64,000 nucleotides of DNA from JACKCD01 sp041390905 (GTDB lineage: Bacteria; Chloroflexota; Anaerolineae; Promineifilales; Promineifilaceae), in contig JAWKPA010000013.1 in assembly GCA_041390905.1 (NCBI GenBank), positions 868,001 to 932,000 of the forward strand. Direction: 5' to 3'. The translations under genes were made by a program, and so were the position numbers. The notes below the pieces were generated by a model, which saw only the letters and a list, made by a program, of their open reading frames with translations, was not told the origin of the DNA and searched no databases. Shown in pieces: positions 8,333 to 17,147 of the stretch; position 1 is the first letter of the stretch, and every line of letters begins with the position of its first letter.

Positions 8333-8361
8333 AGTTTAACACAGGGCAGCATCGCTGGCAA
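8333..8361 (-). promoter_or_regulatory. Candidate his operon promoter
   Basis: On the minus strand TTGCCA (8356-8361), a 17-bp spacer, then TAAACT (8333-8338), 9 bp before the hisL ATG. Five and four of six bases match the sigma-70 consensus. A start at the usual distance would put the transcript start at or next to the leader ATG, so the leader peptide may be read from a leaderless mRNA. Confidence 0.5.
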
Positions 8362-8363
8362 TG

Positions 8364-9791
8364 CTAAATCTTACACACATTCCCCTCGCCGTCGATCATG
8401 GGGAAATCAGCCTTTTTCCATGCGTCCATGCCACCGGTTACATTGTAGAGATTCTTGTAACCGTGCCGCAGCATAATGCCGATGGCTGTGCTGGAACGTT
8501 TTCCTGTGGCACAGGTGACGGCGATGCTTTGGTCGTGGGTCAGTTGCAAGTCGTCAATCTGCGCTGGGCTTGTGAGCTGCGGTACCAGGCGCGTGTAGGG
8601 CAAGAAGTGGGCTCCTTCAATGTGACCTTCGCCCCACTCTTCATCCTCACGCACATCCAATACCTGCAAGCCGTTGGTGGAGAGCCGATGGTGCAGGGTA
8701 TGTACGTCTATTTGCGGTACGGTGGTAACATGGTTGCCGGCCGCAATCCACGCATCCATACCGCCGTCCAGGAACCCGCTTACCTGCGTATCGAGGGCAA
8801 TGAAGGCCATGTTGTAGATACAGCGTTGGGCATCTTCACTGCTGTCGGCAACAAGCACATAGCGCGAGTCATCGGGGGTCATCCAGCCAACGCGCTGCTC
8901 AAACTCCAGGCTGGACATCTGCACGTTGATAGCACCGGGAATGTGCCCTTGACCGTAGGCGGCAGAGGAGCGGGCATCAATGACGTAATGGCCGCTGTCC
9001 ATCAGTTCTTGTACCTGGGCAGGGGAGAGGGGGGCAGCAACGGGAGTAGACATGGTTAACGGCCGTTTCCCCTGATTCGTCGCCACAATGTTCAAAATGT
9101 TAGCCGGCTTCAGCGGCTGGTCATCCTGCATATAAGCCGTAAACCGCTCCTTGCTCTTGATTTTTAGCGCATCGTTAAAACGGCGCTCGTACCCAACCGT
9201 AGTGGCAACCTTGCCACTGGTAACGCGGCCTCAGGTAGACCCGGCCAGATGGCCGGGATACACCTCAACGTGGTCAGGTAAGTTCAAAAAGCGGGGAATG
9301 GCAACGTCAAACAAAACCGGCGCACCTTCGTCCCCAGCCTGCGCCAGGTCAGGGCGAGCCACGTCACCAACCATCACAAAATCGGCCGTTAGCATAAACC
9401 ACGGCTCGTCACCACGCGGAAAATCGTAAATAAGCAGATTGATTTGCTCCGGCCGGTGTCCCGGCACATGCACAATCTCCATACCCACGCCACCCATGCG
9501 AATCATGTCGCCATGTTTCACCCGCGTCGCTTCATAGGTAATATCGGCCAACTCAGGCAAAATCAACTCGCCACCAGTGGCCTCAGCCAACCGCCGTCCG
9601 CCAGAAATATGGTCAGCGTGGCTGTGCGAATCAATGACATAGCGAATAGTTGATTCTTTTTTCTTCGCCATATCCAAATAGGGCTGTATGTCCCACAGCG
9701 GGTCAAACACCATACATTCCTGGGTACGATCACACCCAATCATGTAGGCAGCACAGCCTGTCTCCTCACGAATAATTGTTTCAAACCACAT
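8364..9791 (-). CDS. Metallo-beta-lactamase/rhodanese fusion with in-frame TGA (candidate selenocysteine)
   Basis: Read through one TGA, a 475-residue CstB-like persulfide dioxygenase/sulfurtransferase. Residues 1-186: MBL domain with HSHADH (56-61), H112 in VPGHRPEQ, GDVARPDL, and YPGHLAGST. TGA (9231-9233) is codon 187, exactly where relatives carry Cys in the motif G-S-x-C-G. The frame then continues intact (GRVTSGKVATTVGYERRFN) into two rhodanese domains: the first (about 250-350) lacks the active Cys, the second has it in VTCATGKRSS (C427). A hairpin 9 nt after the TGA resembles a bacterial SECIS. If not read through, only the MBL half is made, and the rhodanese half could restart at ATG 9131. 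Good ribosome site (AAGAGGTTCCT) before ATG 9791. It stands next to SQR. Confidence 0.8.
9196..9233 (-). promoter_or_regulatory. Candidate bacterial SECIS hairpin after in-frame TGA
   Basis: Minus-strand order: TGA (9231-9233), 9 nt, then ACC-AGTGGCA-AGGT-TGCCACT-AC-GGT (9221 to 9196). The upper stem is 7 perfect base pairs, the lower stem 3 more after a 2-nt bulge, and the apical loop contains G-G-U about 20 nt from the TGA. This matches known requirements of SelB-binding elements (loop with GU close downstream of UGA, loop AGGU as in E. coli fdhF). Confidence 0.6.
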
Positions 9792-9811
9792 AGGAACCTC
9801 TTGGAGAGTAA

Positions 9812-9861
9812 TCGGTAATCAGTAAATAGGATTGCACTGATAACCGATTACTGATTACTGA
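9812..9861. repeat. Family B inverted repeat (GTAATCGGTAATCAGT)
   Basis: Left arm GTAATCGGTAATCAGTAA, right arm ACTGATAACCGATTACTGAT; hairpin between SQR and the MBL-rhodanese gene. Confidence 0.9.
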
Positions 9862-9862
9862 A

Positions 9863-11059
9863 CTAAGCGCGTCCACGCAGCATACCATGCCAGTACATGC
9901 GCGGCAGAGCATAAGCTTTCAGAGCATACATGCTATACCGTTCTTGCGATTGGTCAAAGGGGAAAGTCTCTTGCGGGACTTTATCATAGTCGAATTCAGC
10001 CAGGATAAGGCTGCCGTAACCAGTGACAAGGGGGCAGGAGGTATAGCCGTCGTAGCTGTCGGGAAGCCCGTGCCCATTCATCATTGCCCACAAATTGTTT
10101 GCCAGTGCCGGAGCCTGCTTGCGAATGGCTGCCCCGGTCTTGGATGTGGGCAAGCTGCTGCAGTCGCCGCAAGCAAACACATTGGCATACCGCTTGTGCT
10201 GCATCGTGTTCTGATCCACGTCTACCCAGCCCGTAGCTGCTGCCAGCTTGCTCTTCTTGATAAAGTCCGGTGCGCTTTGGCGCGGCGTTACGTGAATCAT
10301 GTCATATTTGATGACGCTTTGTTCACCGCCACCCACTGGCTCAAACACCGCTTCCTTTTTGTCGGGGCGCAGGGCAACCAACTCCGTGCCATAGCGGGCA
10401 TCAATTCCCTTGCGTTCAATCACCTTCAGCAGTGAATCTGCATATTTTTTCACGGCAAAAATGCTCGGTGTGCCGGTGGCAAAGATGACATTGATGTTGT
10501 TGCGCGCGCCGGAACGACGGAAATGATCTTCAGCTAAATAGCAAATCTTTTGCGGTGCCCCGGCGCATTTCACCCCGGTGCTGGGCTGGGTGAAAAGTGC
10601 CGTGCCGCTGCGCAGGTTGCTGATGTTATTCCAGGTGGAGCCAACGGTGTCGTAGGAGTAGTTGCTGCAAACGCCGGTGCCGGGTTTGCCTACGCTTTCT
10701 TTCAAACCTGGAATGGCGTCCCAGTCAATTTGAATCCCGGCGGCGACAACCAGATAATCGTAGCCAATGGTGCTGCCACTTTCGGTGGTCACGGTGTTGT
10801 TGTCGGGATCAAAAGTGGCGACACGGTCTTGAATCCAGTCGGCACCGGCGGGGATAAAGTCCCGTTCGTCCCGTTCTGTTTCCTCGCGGGGGAAGACACC
10901 AGCACCAACCAGCGTCCACAACGGTTGGTAGTAATGCTTCTCTGAGGGTTCAATAATGCCTAAATTAAGCGAACCATTGCTGTGATCCATCAGTCGTGCT
11001 GAAACAGCTAAGCCGGCGGTACCGCCACCAATAACCAGGACTTTGTAATGATCTTTCAT
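9863..11059 (-). CDS. sqr: Sulfide:quinone oxidoreductase, FAD-dependent
   Basis: A 398-residue flavoprotein that oxidises sulfide to sulfane sulfur and passes electrons to the quinone pool. N-terminal FAD fingerprint VLVIGGGTAGLAVSARL, paired cysteines of the SQR type (GVCSNYSYD and VKCAGAPQKICYLAEDHFR), and FAD-contacting NVFACGDCSSLPTSKTGAA. The sequence resembles the type II (mitochondrial-like) SQR group. GGAGAAAACT precedes ATG 11059. The neighbouring MBL-rhodanese protein would act on the persulfide product, so the pair makes a complete sulfide-oxidation route. Confidence 0.92.
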   Translation of the reverse strand: MKDHYKVLVIGGGTAGLAVSARLMDHSNGSLNLGIIEPSEKHYYQPLWTLVGAGVFPREETERDERDFIPAGADWIQDRVATFDPDNNTVTTESGSTIGYDYLVVAAGIQIDWDAIPGLKESVGKPGTGVCSNYSYDTVGSTWNNISNLRSGTALFTQPSTGVKCAGAPQKICYLAEDHFRRSGARNNINVIFATGTPSIFAVKKYADSLLKVIERKGIDARYGTELVALRPDKKEAVFEPVGGGEQSVIKYDMIHVTPRQSAPDFIKKSKLAAATGWVDVDQNTMQHKRYANVFACGDCSSLPTSKTGAAIRKQAPALANNLWAMMNGHGLPDSYDGYTSCPLVTGYGSLILAEFDYDKVPQETFPFDQSQERYSMYALKAYALPRMYWHGMLRGRA

Positions 11060-11080
11060 AGTTTTCTCCTCTGTCAGAAA

Positions 11081-11135
11081 TAGAGATTAGGAGATTGAGA
11101 GATTAAGATTAGTTTTCCAGTCTCTCAGTCTTTTT
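11081..11135. repeat. Degenerate family A inverted repeat
   Basis: Arms with GAGATTAGGAGATTGAGAG and CCAGTCTCTCAGTC; less perfect than other copies. Confidence 0.7.
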
Positions 11136-11136
11136 C

Positions 11137-12330
11137 TCACTTGTTTATTTGCTTGCCAAATTCTGCGCCAAAGGTGGCGAGAAAGCCGAGCGCCCGCTGC
11201 ATGTTGGGGTCACGCATGGCACTCAGTAAACCAAATAATCCCACTGATTGCGGCGGGTGCTGCTGGCTGGCGATGAGTGCCCGCCCTACTGTGCCGACCG
11301 AAGCCACGGCTTGGGGGTCGAGAATGCCGGATTCCATCAGCGCGTCAAACTCTTCCGACTCCATCAGAGCGCTGAATTTGGCACCGGCACGGGCACCTTG
11401 CCGCACCATTGCCTCAATGTTGATGCCTGCTTCGCTGGCGCGACGGTAAGATTCATCCACAATGTCGCCCATCATAGCCATCATGCCGGGGGCCTGGTCG
11501 GCCAGGGCGAGCAGTTGATCGAGTTTAGCCATCATTTCGGGGGCGGTGAGCTTTTCGGCCATGGTCAGCCCGGCGCGGAGGCGGGCTTCGATGTCTATGC
11601 CGCTGCTGGCGGCGCGGCGGACGGTTTCGTCCATCATGTCGCCCATCATGGCAACCATGCCGGGAGCCTGGTCGGCCAGGGCGAGCAGTTGATCGAGTTT
11701 AGCCATCATTTCGGGGGCGGTGAGCTTTTCGGCCATGGTCAGCCCGGCGCGAAGGCGGGCTTCGATGTCTATGCCGCTGCTGGCGGCGCGGCGGACGGTT
11801 TCGTCTACCATGTCGCCCATCATGGCAACCATGCCAGGAGCCTGGTCGGCCAGGGCCAGCAGTTGATCGAGTTTAGCCGTCATTTCGGGGGCGGTGAGCT
11901 TTTCGGCCATGGTTAGCCCGGCGCGAAGACGGGCTTCGATGTCTATGCCGCTGCTGGCGGCGCGGCGGACGGTTTCGTCCATCATGTCGCCCATCATGGC
12001 GAGGGTGCCGGGGAGTTGGTCGGTGAGGTCGAGGAGGTTGTTGAGTTTAACGGCCGTTTCTTCCGCCGTCAGCCTGTCTGCCAAAGCCAAAGCCGTTTTC
12101 AACCGTTCTTCAACATTCACGCCACGTGCCGCTGCTTGCCGCACCGTTTCATCAGCCATGTCGCCCATCATGGCAACCATACCAGGGGCTTGTTCCAGTG
12201 CGTCAGCCAGGCGGCCAACCGTCTGCTCCAACGTCTCAATCCGATCCAGCAATCGGTTGATTGCAGCAGCCGTTTGTGGCTCGTTAAGCCGAGCCTGTAA
12301 AGATGCTACACCATTTGAGCCATTATTCAT
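11137..12330 (-). CDS. DUF1641 protein expanded by 58-residue tandem repeats
   Basis: A 397-residue protein. The C terminus (GLFGLLSAMRDPNMQRALGF) is typical of DUF1641, a family often encoded beside SQR-like oxidoreductases. The middle has successive copies of a 58-residue unit containing LDQLLALADQAPGMVAMMGD and ETVRRAASSGIDIEARL; flanking units are more diverged. Expected structure is helical, with many Met residues. ATG 12330 follows the strong site GAGGAGGTG, so the longer frame from 12393 is rejected. Role unknown; probably a partner of SQR at the membrane face. Confidence 0.82.
   Translation of the reverse strand: MNNGSNGVASLQARLNEPQTAAAINRLLDRIETLEQTVGRLADALEQAPGMVAMMGDMADETVRQAAARGVNVEERLKTALALADRLTAEETAVKLNNLLDLTDQLPGTLAMMGDMMDETVRRAASSGIDIEARLRAGLTMAEKLTAPEMTAKLDQLLALADQAPGMVAMMGDMVDETVRRAASSGIDIEARLRAGLTMAEKLTAPEMMAKLDQLLALADQAPGMVAMMGDMMDETVRRAASSGIDIEARLRAGLTMAEKLTAPEMMAKLDQLLALADQAPGMMAMMGDIVDESYRRASEAGINIEAMVRQGARAGAKFSALMESEEFDALMESGILDPQAVASVGTVGRALIASQQHPPQSVGLFGLLSAMRDPNMQRALGFLATFGAEFGKQINK
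11461..11990. repeat. 174-bp tandem repeats inside the DUF1641 gene
   Basis: Near-identical copies spaced 174 bp apart, recognisable at 11460, 11634, 11808 and (diverging) 11982 from the phrase ATGTCGCCCATCATGGC. High DNA identity, including synonymous sites, means recent duplication. Confidence 0.9.
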
Positions 12331-12498
12331 ACACACCTCCTCAGTGAAAACAGTTGTTGTGGGTCTGCAACGGGCGAGGCGGTTGCAGATCAAAAGATGG
12401 ATTTGCTGTCAGGTTAGCATAGTTTAGCCAAATGTGGCAATGGGGGTGTCATATGTTAAGGGGATTTTTTGTCACCTTTTGCGGGGACATGGAGTAGC

Positions 12499-12526
12499 GT
12501 AGGGCAATTTTGCAAAATTGCCCTAC
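12499..12526. repeat. Perfect 28-bp palindrome
   Basis: GTAGGGCAATTTTG followed by its exact complement CAAAATTGCCCTAC. It lies in the spacer between the LLM oxidoreductase and DUF1641 genes; no T run, so not an obvious terminator. Confidence 0.9.
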
Positions 12527-12540
12527 AAACAAGTCGGAGA

Positions 12541-13521
12541 TTACAGGTTAAACGCCTCGGCCAGCAGTTCGTAGGAGCGAATGCGGGCGGCGAAGTCGTG
12601 GGTGACGGTGACGGTCATGAGTTCATCGGCCCCGAACTGGGTGGCAAGCTGGAGGAGCTTTTCCTTGACTTGGGCGGGGGTGCCAACGGCCGTTTGTTGC
12701 GCCCTCTCCTGCATAAACGCCCACTCTTGTGGGGTATAGGGATAGCTTTCCGCCTCTTCCACCGTGGGAATGCCCGCCACCTTTTGCCCCGTGGCAAACT
12801 TCAGGAATGAAAGCCCGCGACTAAGCGCCAGCCGCTGCGCCTCCTGCTCCGTTTCGGCACAAACCACAATCACCGTCAGACAGGTGTGGGGTTCGGCAAG
12901 CTGCGGCGATGGCATAAACTGGCGGCGGTAAAAGTTGAGGATTTCGGGACTCATTTTGTTGTTGATGAAAAGGGCAAAGTTATAGGGCAGGCCAAGCTGC
13001 GCTCCCAGTACGGCACTGTCGGGGCTGGAGCCGAGCATCCAGATGGGGGGTGGTTCGGGTGGGCGGGGCATGACCTTGGGGCGAAAGTCGGGGTCGGTGA
13101 GCATTTGGCGCAGCTCTTGCACCAGGTTGGGGAAGCGTTCAAATTTCGGCCGGCCGTCGGTTGCCAGAATTCGCGCCGTTTCCATGTCGCTGCCCGGTGC
13201 CCGCCCCACGCCCAAATCAATGCGCCCAGGGTAGAGCGTTGCCAGCAGCGAAAAGGTTTCGGCCACCTTGAAGGCACTGTAATGGGGCAGCATCACCCCG
13301 CCGGAGCCGAGGCGGATGGTGCGGGTGGCGGCACCGAGGGCGGCCAGCAGCACTTCGGGGGCAGTGCCAGCCAGGGTGTTGGTGTTGTGGTGTTCCGAGA
13401 CCCAAAAGCGGTGGTAGCCCAGCTCTTCGGTCTTTTGCGCCAGGGCGATGGTTTCTTGCAGTGCCTGGTGCGGCGTGCCGCCGTGGCGAATGGGGGATTG
13501 GTCGAGGATGGATAGTTTCAT
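12541..13521 (-). CDS. LLM-class flavin-dependent oxidoreductase
   Basis: A 326-residue luciferase-like monooxygenase. N-terminal LSILDQSPIRHG, then ELGYHRFWVSEHHNT, RLGSGGVMLPHYSAFKVAE and LGVGRAPGSD are typical of the small FMN-dependent subgroup (MsnO8/YhbW-like). Substrate cannot be read from sequence. ATG 13521 is chosen; codons upstream to 13584 are repeat-derived. The gene ends 15 bp after a 28-bp palindrome. Confidence 0.9.
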   Translation of the reverse strand: MKLSILDQSPIRHGGTPHQALQETIALAQKTEELGYHRFWVSEHHNTNTLAGTAPEVLLAALGAATRTIRLGSGGVMLPHYSAFKVAETFSLLATLYPGRIDLGVGRAPGSDMETARILATDGRPKFERFPNLVQELRQMLTDPDFRPKVMPRPPEPPPIWMLGSSPDSAVLGAQLGLPYNFALFINNKMSPEILNFYRRQFMPSPQLAEPHTCLTVIVVCAETEQEAQRLALSRGLSFLKFATGQKVAGIPTVEEAESYPYTPQEWAFMQERAQQTAVGTPAQVKEKLLQLATQFGADELMTVTVTHDFAARIRSYELLAEAFNL

Positions 13522-13531
13522 GGGTCGTGGG

Positions 13532-13598
13532 GGGGTGGAGATTGGGGATTGGAGATTAGAGATTAACCAATCTCCAATCGCCAATCTCTAATCTCCAT
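13532..13598. repeat. Family A inverted repeat
   Basis: Arms GGAGATTGGGGATTGGAGATT and CCAATCTCCAATCGCCAATC between two leftward oxidoreductase genes. Confidence 0.9.
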
Positions 13599-13599
13599 T

Positions 13600-14517
13600 T
13601 TAGATTGGATAAACAACGCCGGTCATTTCTTCCGAGAGATGCCACAGCCGAACGGCCGTTTCCGGGTTGCGGGAAGCATCGCTGGAGCTGACCTTGACGG
13701 GGTAGCCACGCGCTTCATAAAAGCCGTTGGGGCCAAAATAATCACCCCCTTGGACATCGGCAGCCGTGGCGGCATAAAGCTGGGGCAGAGCGCCCATTGC
13801 CTGGCTTTGCGCCATGAACTGGTTGGTGAACCGCAAGAGCAAGGTCAAAAGGCGCGAGCCGCCGGTTGATTGCAGATTGGTGGCGGCGTAGCCGGGGTGG
13901 GCGGCAACGCTGAGGGTGGTGTGGCCGTGGCTTGCCAGCCTGCGCTGGAGTTCATAGGCAAAAAGGAGATTGGCGAGCTTGCTTTGGCTGTAGGCGGGGA
14001 AGGGGGCATAGCTTTTACGGCCGTTTATATCCTCAAAATTGATCTTGCCCTGCCAGTGCATCCCGCTGCTGACGGTGACAACGCGGGCGTTGGGGGTTGC
14101 CAGCAGCAGCGGCAGCAGATGGCCGGTGAGGGCGAAGTGGCCGAGGTGATTGGTGCCAAACTGCATTTCAAAGCCATCGGCCGTTTCGCGGCGCGGGGGA
14201 GCCATGATTCCGGCGTTGTTGATGAGCAGGTGCAGTGGCCCGTGTTTTTGCGTGTAGGCATGGGCAAAGCGGCGCACATCGCTTAAATCGGCCAGATTAA
14301 GTGGCATTAATTCCAGCGTGGCATGGGGGGTGTGCTGTTGAATGGCGGCGACGGCTTGTTGACCTTTATCTAGGTTGCGGCAGGCGAGAACGACGGTTGC
14401 GCCTTTGGCGGCCAGGGCGCGGGCTGTTTCGTACCCCAAGCCGCTGTTGGCTCCGGTGATAACGGCCGTTTTGCCGTGCAAATCGGGTATGTTGTTTTCT
14501 GTCCAGTTGGTTGTCAT
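13600..14517 (-). CDS. Short-chain dehydrogenase (retinol dehydrogenase-like)
   Basis: A 305-residue classical SDR: cofactor motif TGANSGLGYETA, NNAG (LLINNAGIMAPP), catalytic Ser in VTVSSGMHW, and YSQSK giving Tyr/Lys. A C-terminal extension of about 50 residues is usual for the WWOX/retinol dehydrogenase-like subgroup. NADP preference is likely from ACRNLDKG after the second strand. Physiological substrate unknown. Confidence 0.9.
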   Translation of the reverse strand: MTTNWTENNIPDLHGKTAVITGANSGLGYETARALAAKGATVVLACRNLDKGQQAVAAIQQHTPHATLELMPLNLADLSDVRRFAHAYTQKHGPLHLLINNAGIMAPPRRETADGFEMQFGTNHLGHFALTGHLLPLLLATPNARVVTVSSGMHWQGKINFEDINGRKSYAPFPAYSQSKLANLLFAYELQRRLASHGHTTLSVAAHPGYAATNLQSTGGSRLLTLLLRFTNQFMAQSQAMGALPQLYAATAADVQGGDYFGPNGFYEARGYPVKVSSSDASRNPETAVRLWHLSEEMTGVVYPI

Positions 14518-14614
14518 GCCATTATTTTAGAGGGGATTAACGGCCGTTTCCACCCCAATCTTTCTATCATCTCACATTTTGCCCGTAAGTAATCGTCCAG
14601 AAATAAGTGGAGCT

Positions 14615-14667
14615 AGAAGTTCAACTTCTTCTGAGAAGTTGAACTTCTTCTGAGAAGTTGAACTTCT
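14615..14667. repeat. Family C palindrome, triple copy
   Basis: AGAAGTTCAACTTCT followed by two copies of TTCTGAGAAGTTGAACT; can fold in alternative hairpins. The flank AAATGGAC recurs after the copy at 45223-45256. Confidence 0.92.
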
Positions 14668-14711
14668 AAATGGACACTAAATGGACATTCCCATCCCAAG
14701 ACAGAACGCAT

Positions 14712-14721
14712 GTGCTATAAT
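14712..14721 (+). promoter_or_regulatory. Extended -10 box 6 bp before a start codon
   Basis: TGCTATAAT with a perfect TATAAT at 14716-14721, followed by only 6 bases before ATG 14728. No clear -35. Predicts a leaderless mRNA for the following gene. Confidence 0.6.
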
Positions 14722-14727
14722 CGCGTC

Positions 14728-15114
14728 ATGAAAAAACGTATCAGATTGCAAAAACCGCGCAAAAAACCGCAAACCTATCAGCACATTGACTGGAGCAAGG
14801 TGCTGCTGGAACAAATTCGGCTATCCAATTTGCCGGAACCCCAGCTTGAGTATTTGTTTCATGCCAACCGCAAATGGCGTTTTGACTTTTGCTGGAAGGC
14901 GCAGCTGGTGGCGTGCGAGGTGGAGGGGGGTATTTGGATGCAGACGGAGACGGGGCGCAGCAAGGGTCATGCCCATCCGCAGCGGTTTGCCAGCGATTGC
15001 GAAAAGTACAATGAGGCGGCGCTGTATGGCTGGCTGGTCATTCGGGTGACGCCGGAGATGGTGCGCGACGGGCGGGCGATGGATTGGCTGGAGCGGGCCT
15101 TGCTGGAGGCATAA
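14728..15114 (+). CDS. Small PD-(D/E)XK-like nuclease-type protein, often phage-associated
   Basis: A 128-residue basic protein. The segment WRFDFCWKAQLVACEVEGG shows D...E-x(n) spacing like a PD-(D/E)XK core, followed by GHAHPQRFASDCEKYNEAALYGW and VTPEMV, features I associate with small phage-encoded nuclease-like proteins. Start chosen at 14728 because a TATAAT box overlaps the alternative ATG at 14710. No phage genes surround it. Function unproven. Confidence 0.65.
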   Translation: MKKRIRLQKPRKKPQTYQHIDWSKVLLEQIRLSNLPEPQLEYLFHANRKWRFDFCWKAQLVACEVEGGIWMQTETGRSKGHAHPQRFASDCEKYNEAALYGWLVIRVTPEMVRDGRAMDWLERALLEA

Positions 15115-15201
15115 AACGGTAGCCTGTTTGTGGTTTTTGCTTTACGATTGACGGCTGGAATGAGGTGGGCTTTGGAAATATGAGCAAGATGAGGTGAGTT
15201 T

Positions 15202-17007
15202 ATGAGCGAACGGCCGTTAATTACAGAGCAAGAAATACGCGGGCGAGCCAATGGACAATCCTTTGACCGGGGGGAAGATTATTTTGAAGGGGGGTACGTG
15301 GAGAACCTGGTGCTGCGGGGCGAGGTGCTGACAGCCAAAGTGATGGGCAGCCAATATGAACCCTATCTGGTTGAAGTGCATTTTAGCGGCAACACCATTG
15401 CCAGGACTTTGTGCAATTGTCCCTATGATTGGGGTGGAGATTGCAGGCATATTGTGGCGACGCTGCTGGCCTACAGGCGCGACCGGGAATCGCTAGCAGA
15501 ACGGCCGTTACTCGCCACCCTTCTGGCTGATTTGGACGCGGAGCAACTGCGGGCGGTGATTTTGGCTGTGGCCGATGGTCAGCCGGGTTTGGTGGGTATT
15601 GTGGAAACGGCCGTTGCCCAGTTGCAGGCTGGTGCGGTGGGAGAAGAAACGGCCGTTGTGCCTAAACCCATCAACGTGGAGGCCATTCAGCAGGCCATTC
15701 GCGGGCAAATGGCGCAATTTGCTCCCAGCCGCTCACGCTATTACGATGACTGGTATGACTCCGACGATTACCCTGATTATGGCGAGTCTCTTGACCCGTT
15801 TGTGGAACAGGCTGCTGCTTGCCTGGAGGCCAATGATGTGGCCGGGGCGTTGGCGATACTAGAGGTAGCACTAACGGAATGGTTTGCCCAAGTCAAAAAG
15901 CTTGATGATTACCACGAAGATGTTTTCGCAGACACGGCAAGTGACTGCCTGGAAGGGGTGGGCGAGATTTTGGCTGAGGCGTTGTTGAGCCATGATTTGA
16001 GCAGCCAGGACAAGGAAGCATGGCGTAAGCAGCTCAAGAAGTGGAACAAGCAGCTTGAGGATTCGACTTCTCTGGATGTTGCGCTGATGGCGTTGGAACA
16101 AGGGTGGAACTACCCACCGCTGCTGCGGGTGATTGAAAATGGTGAGATTACCGAGCAGGGTGCCTGGGCAGGGGAACGGCCGTGGTTGGCGGATGATCTG
16201 GCGCTGGCGCGGCTGCGTGTGCTGGCGCGGCAGCAAAAATGGCAGGCGTATTTGTGGCTGGCGGAGGCTGAGGGGCAGTTGGGGCTGTATGTTAACATGC
16301 TGGCGCAGCTAGGCCGGACGGAGGAGGCGGTAGCGGAGGCGAAACAATATCTGACCTCGGCCAATGAGGTGCTATCGCTGCTGCAATTACTGTATGAGAA
16401 GGGGGAGAAAACGGCCGTTTTTGACCTGGCTGCCCACTACATGACCCAGGCGACGGCCGGCCCTCAGGAAGCAACGCTGGCGCAGTGGGTGCGGGAAACG
16501 GCCGTTAAACAAAAACAAACCCAACTTGCCAACCAGGCGGCCACATTTGCGTTCTACTGTACCCGTTCCTTGCAAGATTACCTTGCCGCCGAGCAAATTG
16601 CCGGGGAAAGCTGGCCGACCCAAAAGCTGCCGTTGCTGGCTCACCTGAGCCAGGGGAATTACGACATGGATGCGGCCGAAATTTACATCCATGAGAAAAT
16701 GCTGCCAGAAGCAATGGCTGAAGTTGAGAAAACGCACTATGCTCACGGCAGTTTGATGAATGTGATTGAGGCGGTGAAGGACGCTTACCCTGATTAGGCG
16801 ATTCGGCAATGCCAACGGCAGGCCGAGTCCATCATGGACGCCGGGAAAGCCCAGGCTTATGATGAGGCCGCCAATTGGCTGGCACGTGCCAAGCCCATTT
16901 ATCTGGCCGCAGACAAAGCCGAAGCGTGGCGCAGCTATCTGGATGGCCTGCTGGAAACGCACCGACGCAAATACAAGCTGGTGCCCATGCTGCGTAAAAT
17001 TCGCTAA
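15202..17007 (+). pseudogene. SWIM zinc-finger protein interrupted by an in-frame amber codon
   Basis: The frame from ATG 15202 runs to TAG at 16795-16797 (531 residues), but the same frame continues without another stop to TAA 17007, adding AIRQCQRQAESIMDAGK and later YKLVPMLRKIR. The extension carries the normal C-terminal part of this family, so TAG most likely replaced a Trp codon (TGG). N-terminal SWIM finger: LCNCPYDWGGDCRHIVA (CxC...CxH), probably a zinc-bound nucleic-acid/protein interaction module; the rest is helical repeats. It may be a recent pseudogene, a sequencing error, or a still-active truncated protein. Six palindrome copies lie inside. Confidence 0.82.
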
Positions 17008-17042
17008 AGTTTGTCGTCAATAAACAAGTTTTGCCCAAAACA

Positions 17043-17125
17043 TGTCATTTCGACGAGTCTTCGAGGAGAAATCTCGTTCCCTTTGCCAATAAGTATGGGA
17101 TTTCTCGGAGGACCTAGAAATGACA
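17043..17125. repeat. Inverted repeat with TGTCATTTC / GAAATGACA ends
   Basis: Outer arms 17043-17051 and 17117-17125 are exact complements, with a second internal pair (AGAAATC / GATTTCT). A different family from A-F, present once here. Confidence 0.85.
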
Positions 17126-17147
17126 CCCGTATAGGCGTAATTATTTG

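Noticed and set aside
9125..9233. Two separate genes (MBL and rhodanese) instead of one
   Set aside because: The 33 codons between TGA and the next ATG encode the conserved continuation of the MBL domain in frame, so one gene is more likely, though a split by mutation is not excluded.
11461..11990. CRISPR-like array
   Set aside because: The units are contiguous 174-bp coding repeats without spacers.
16795..16797. Pyrrolysine or programmed read-through at the amber codon
   Set aside because: No structure or family precedent; a single TGG to TAG change explains it better.
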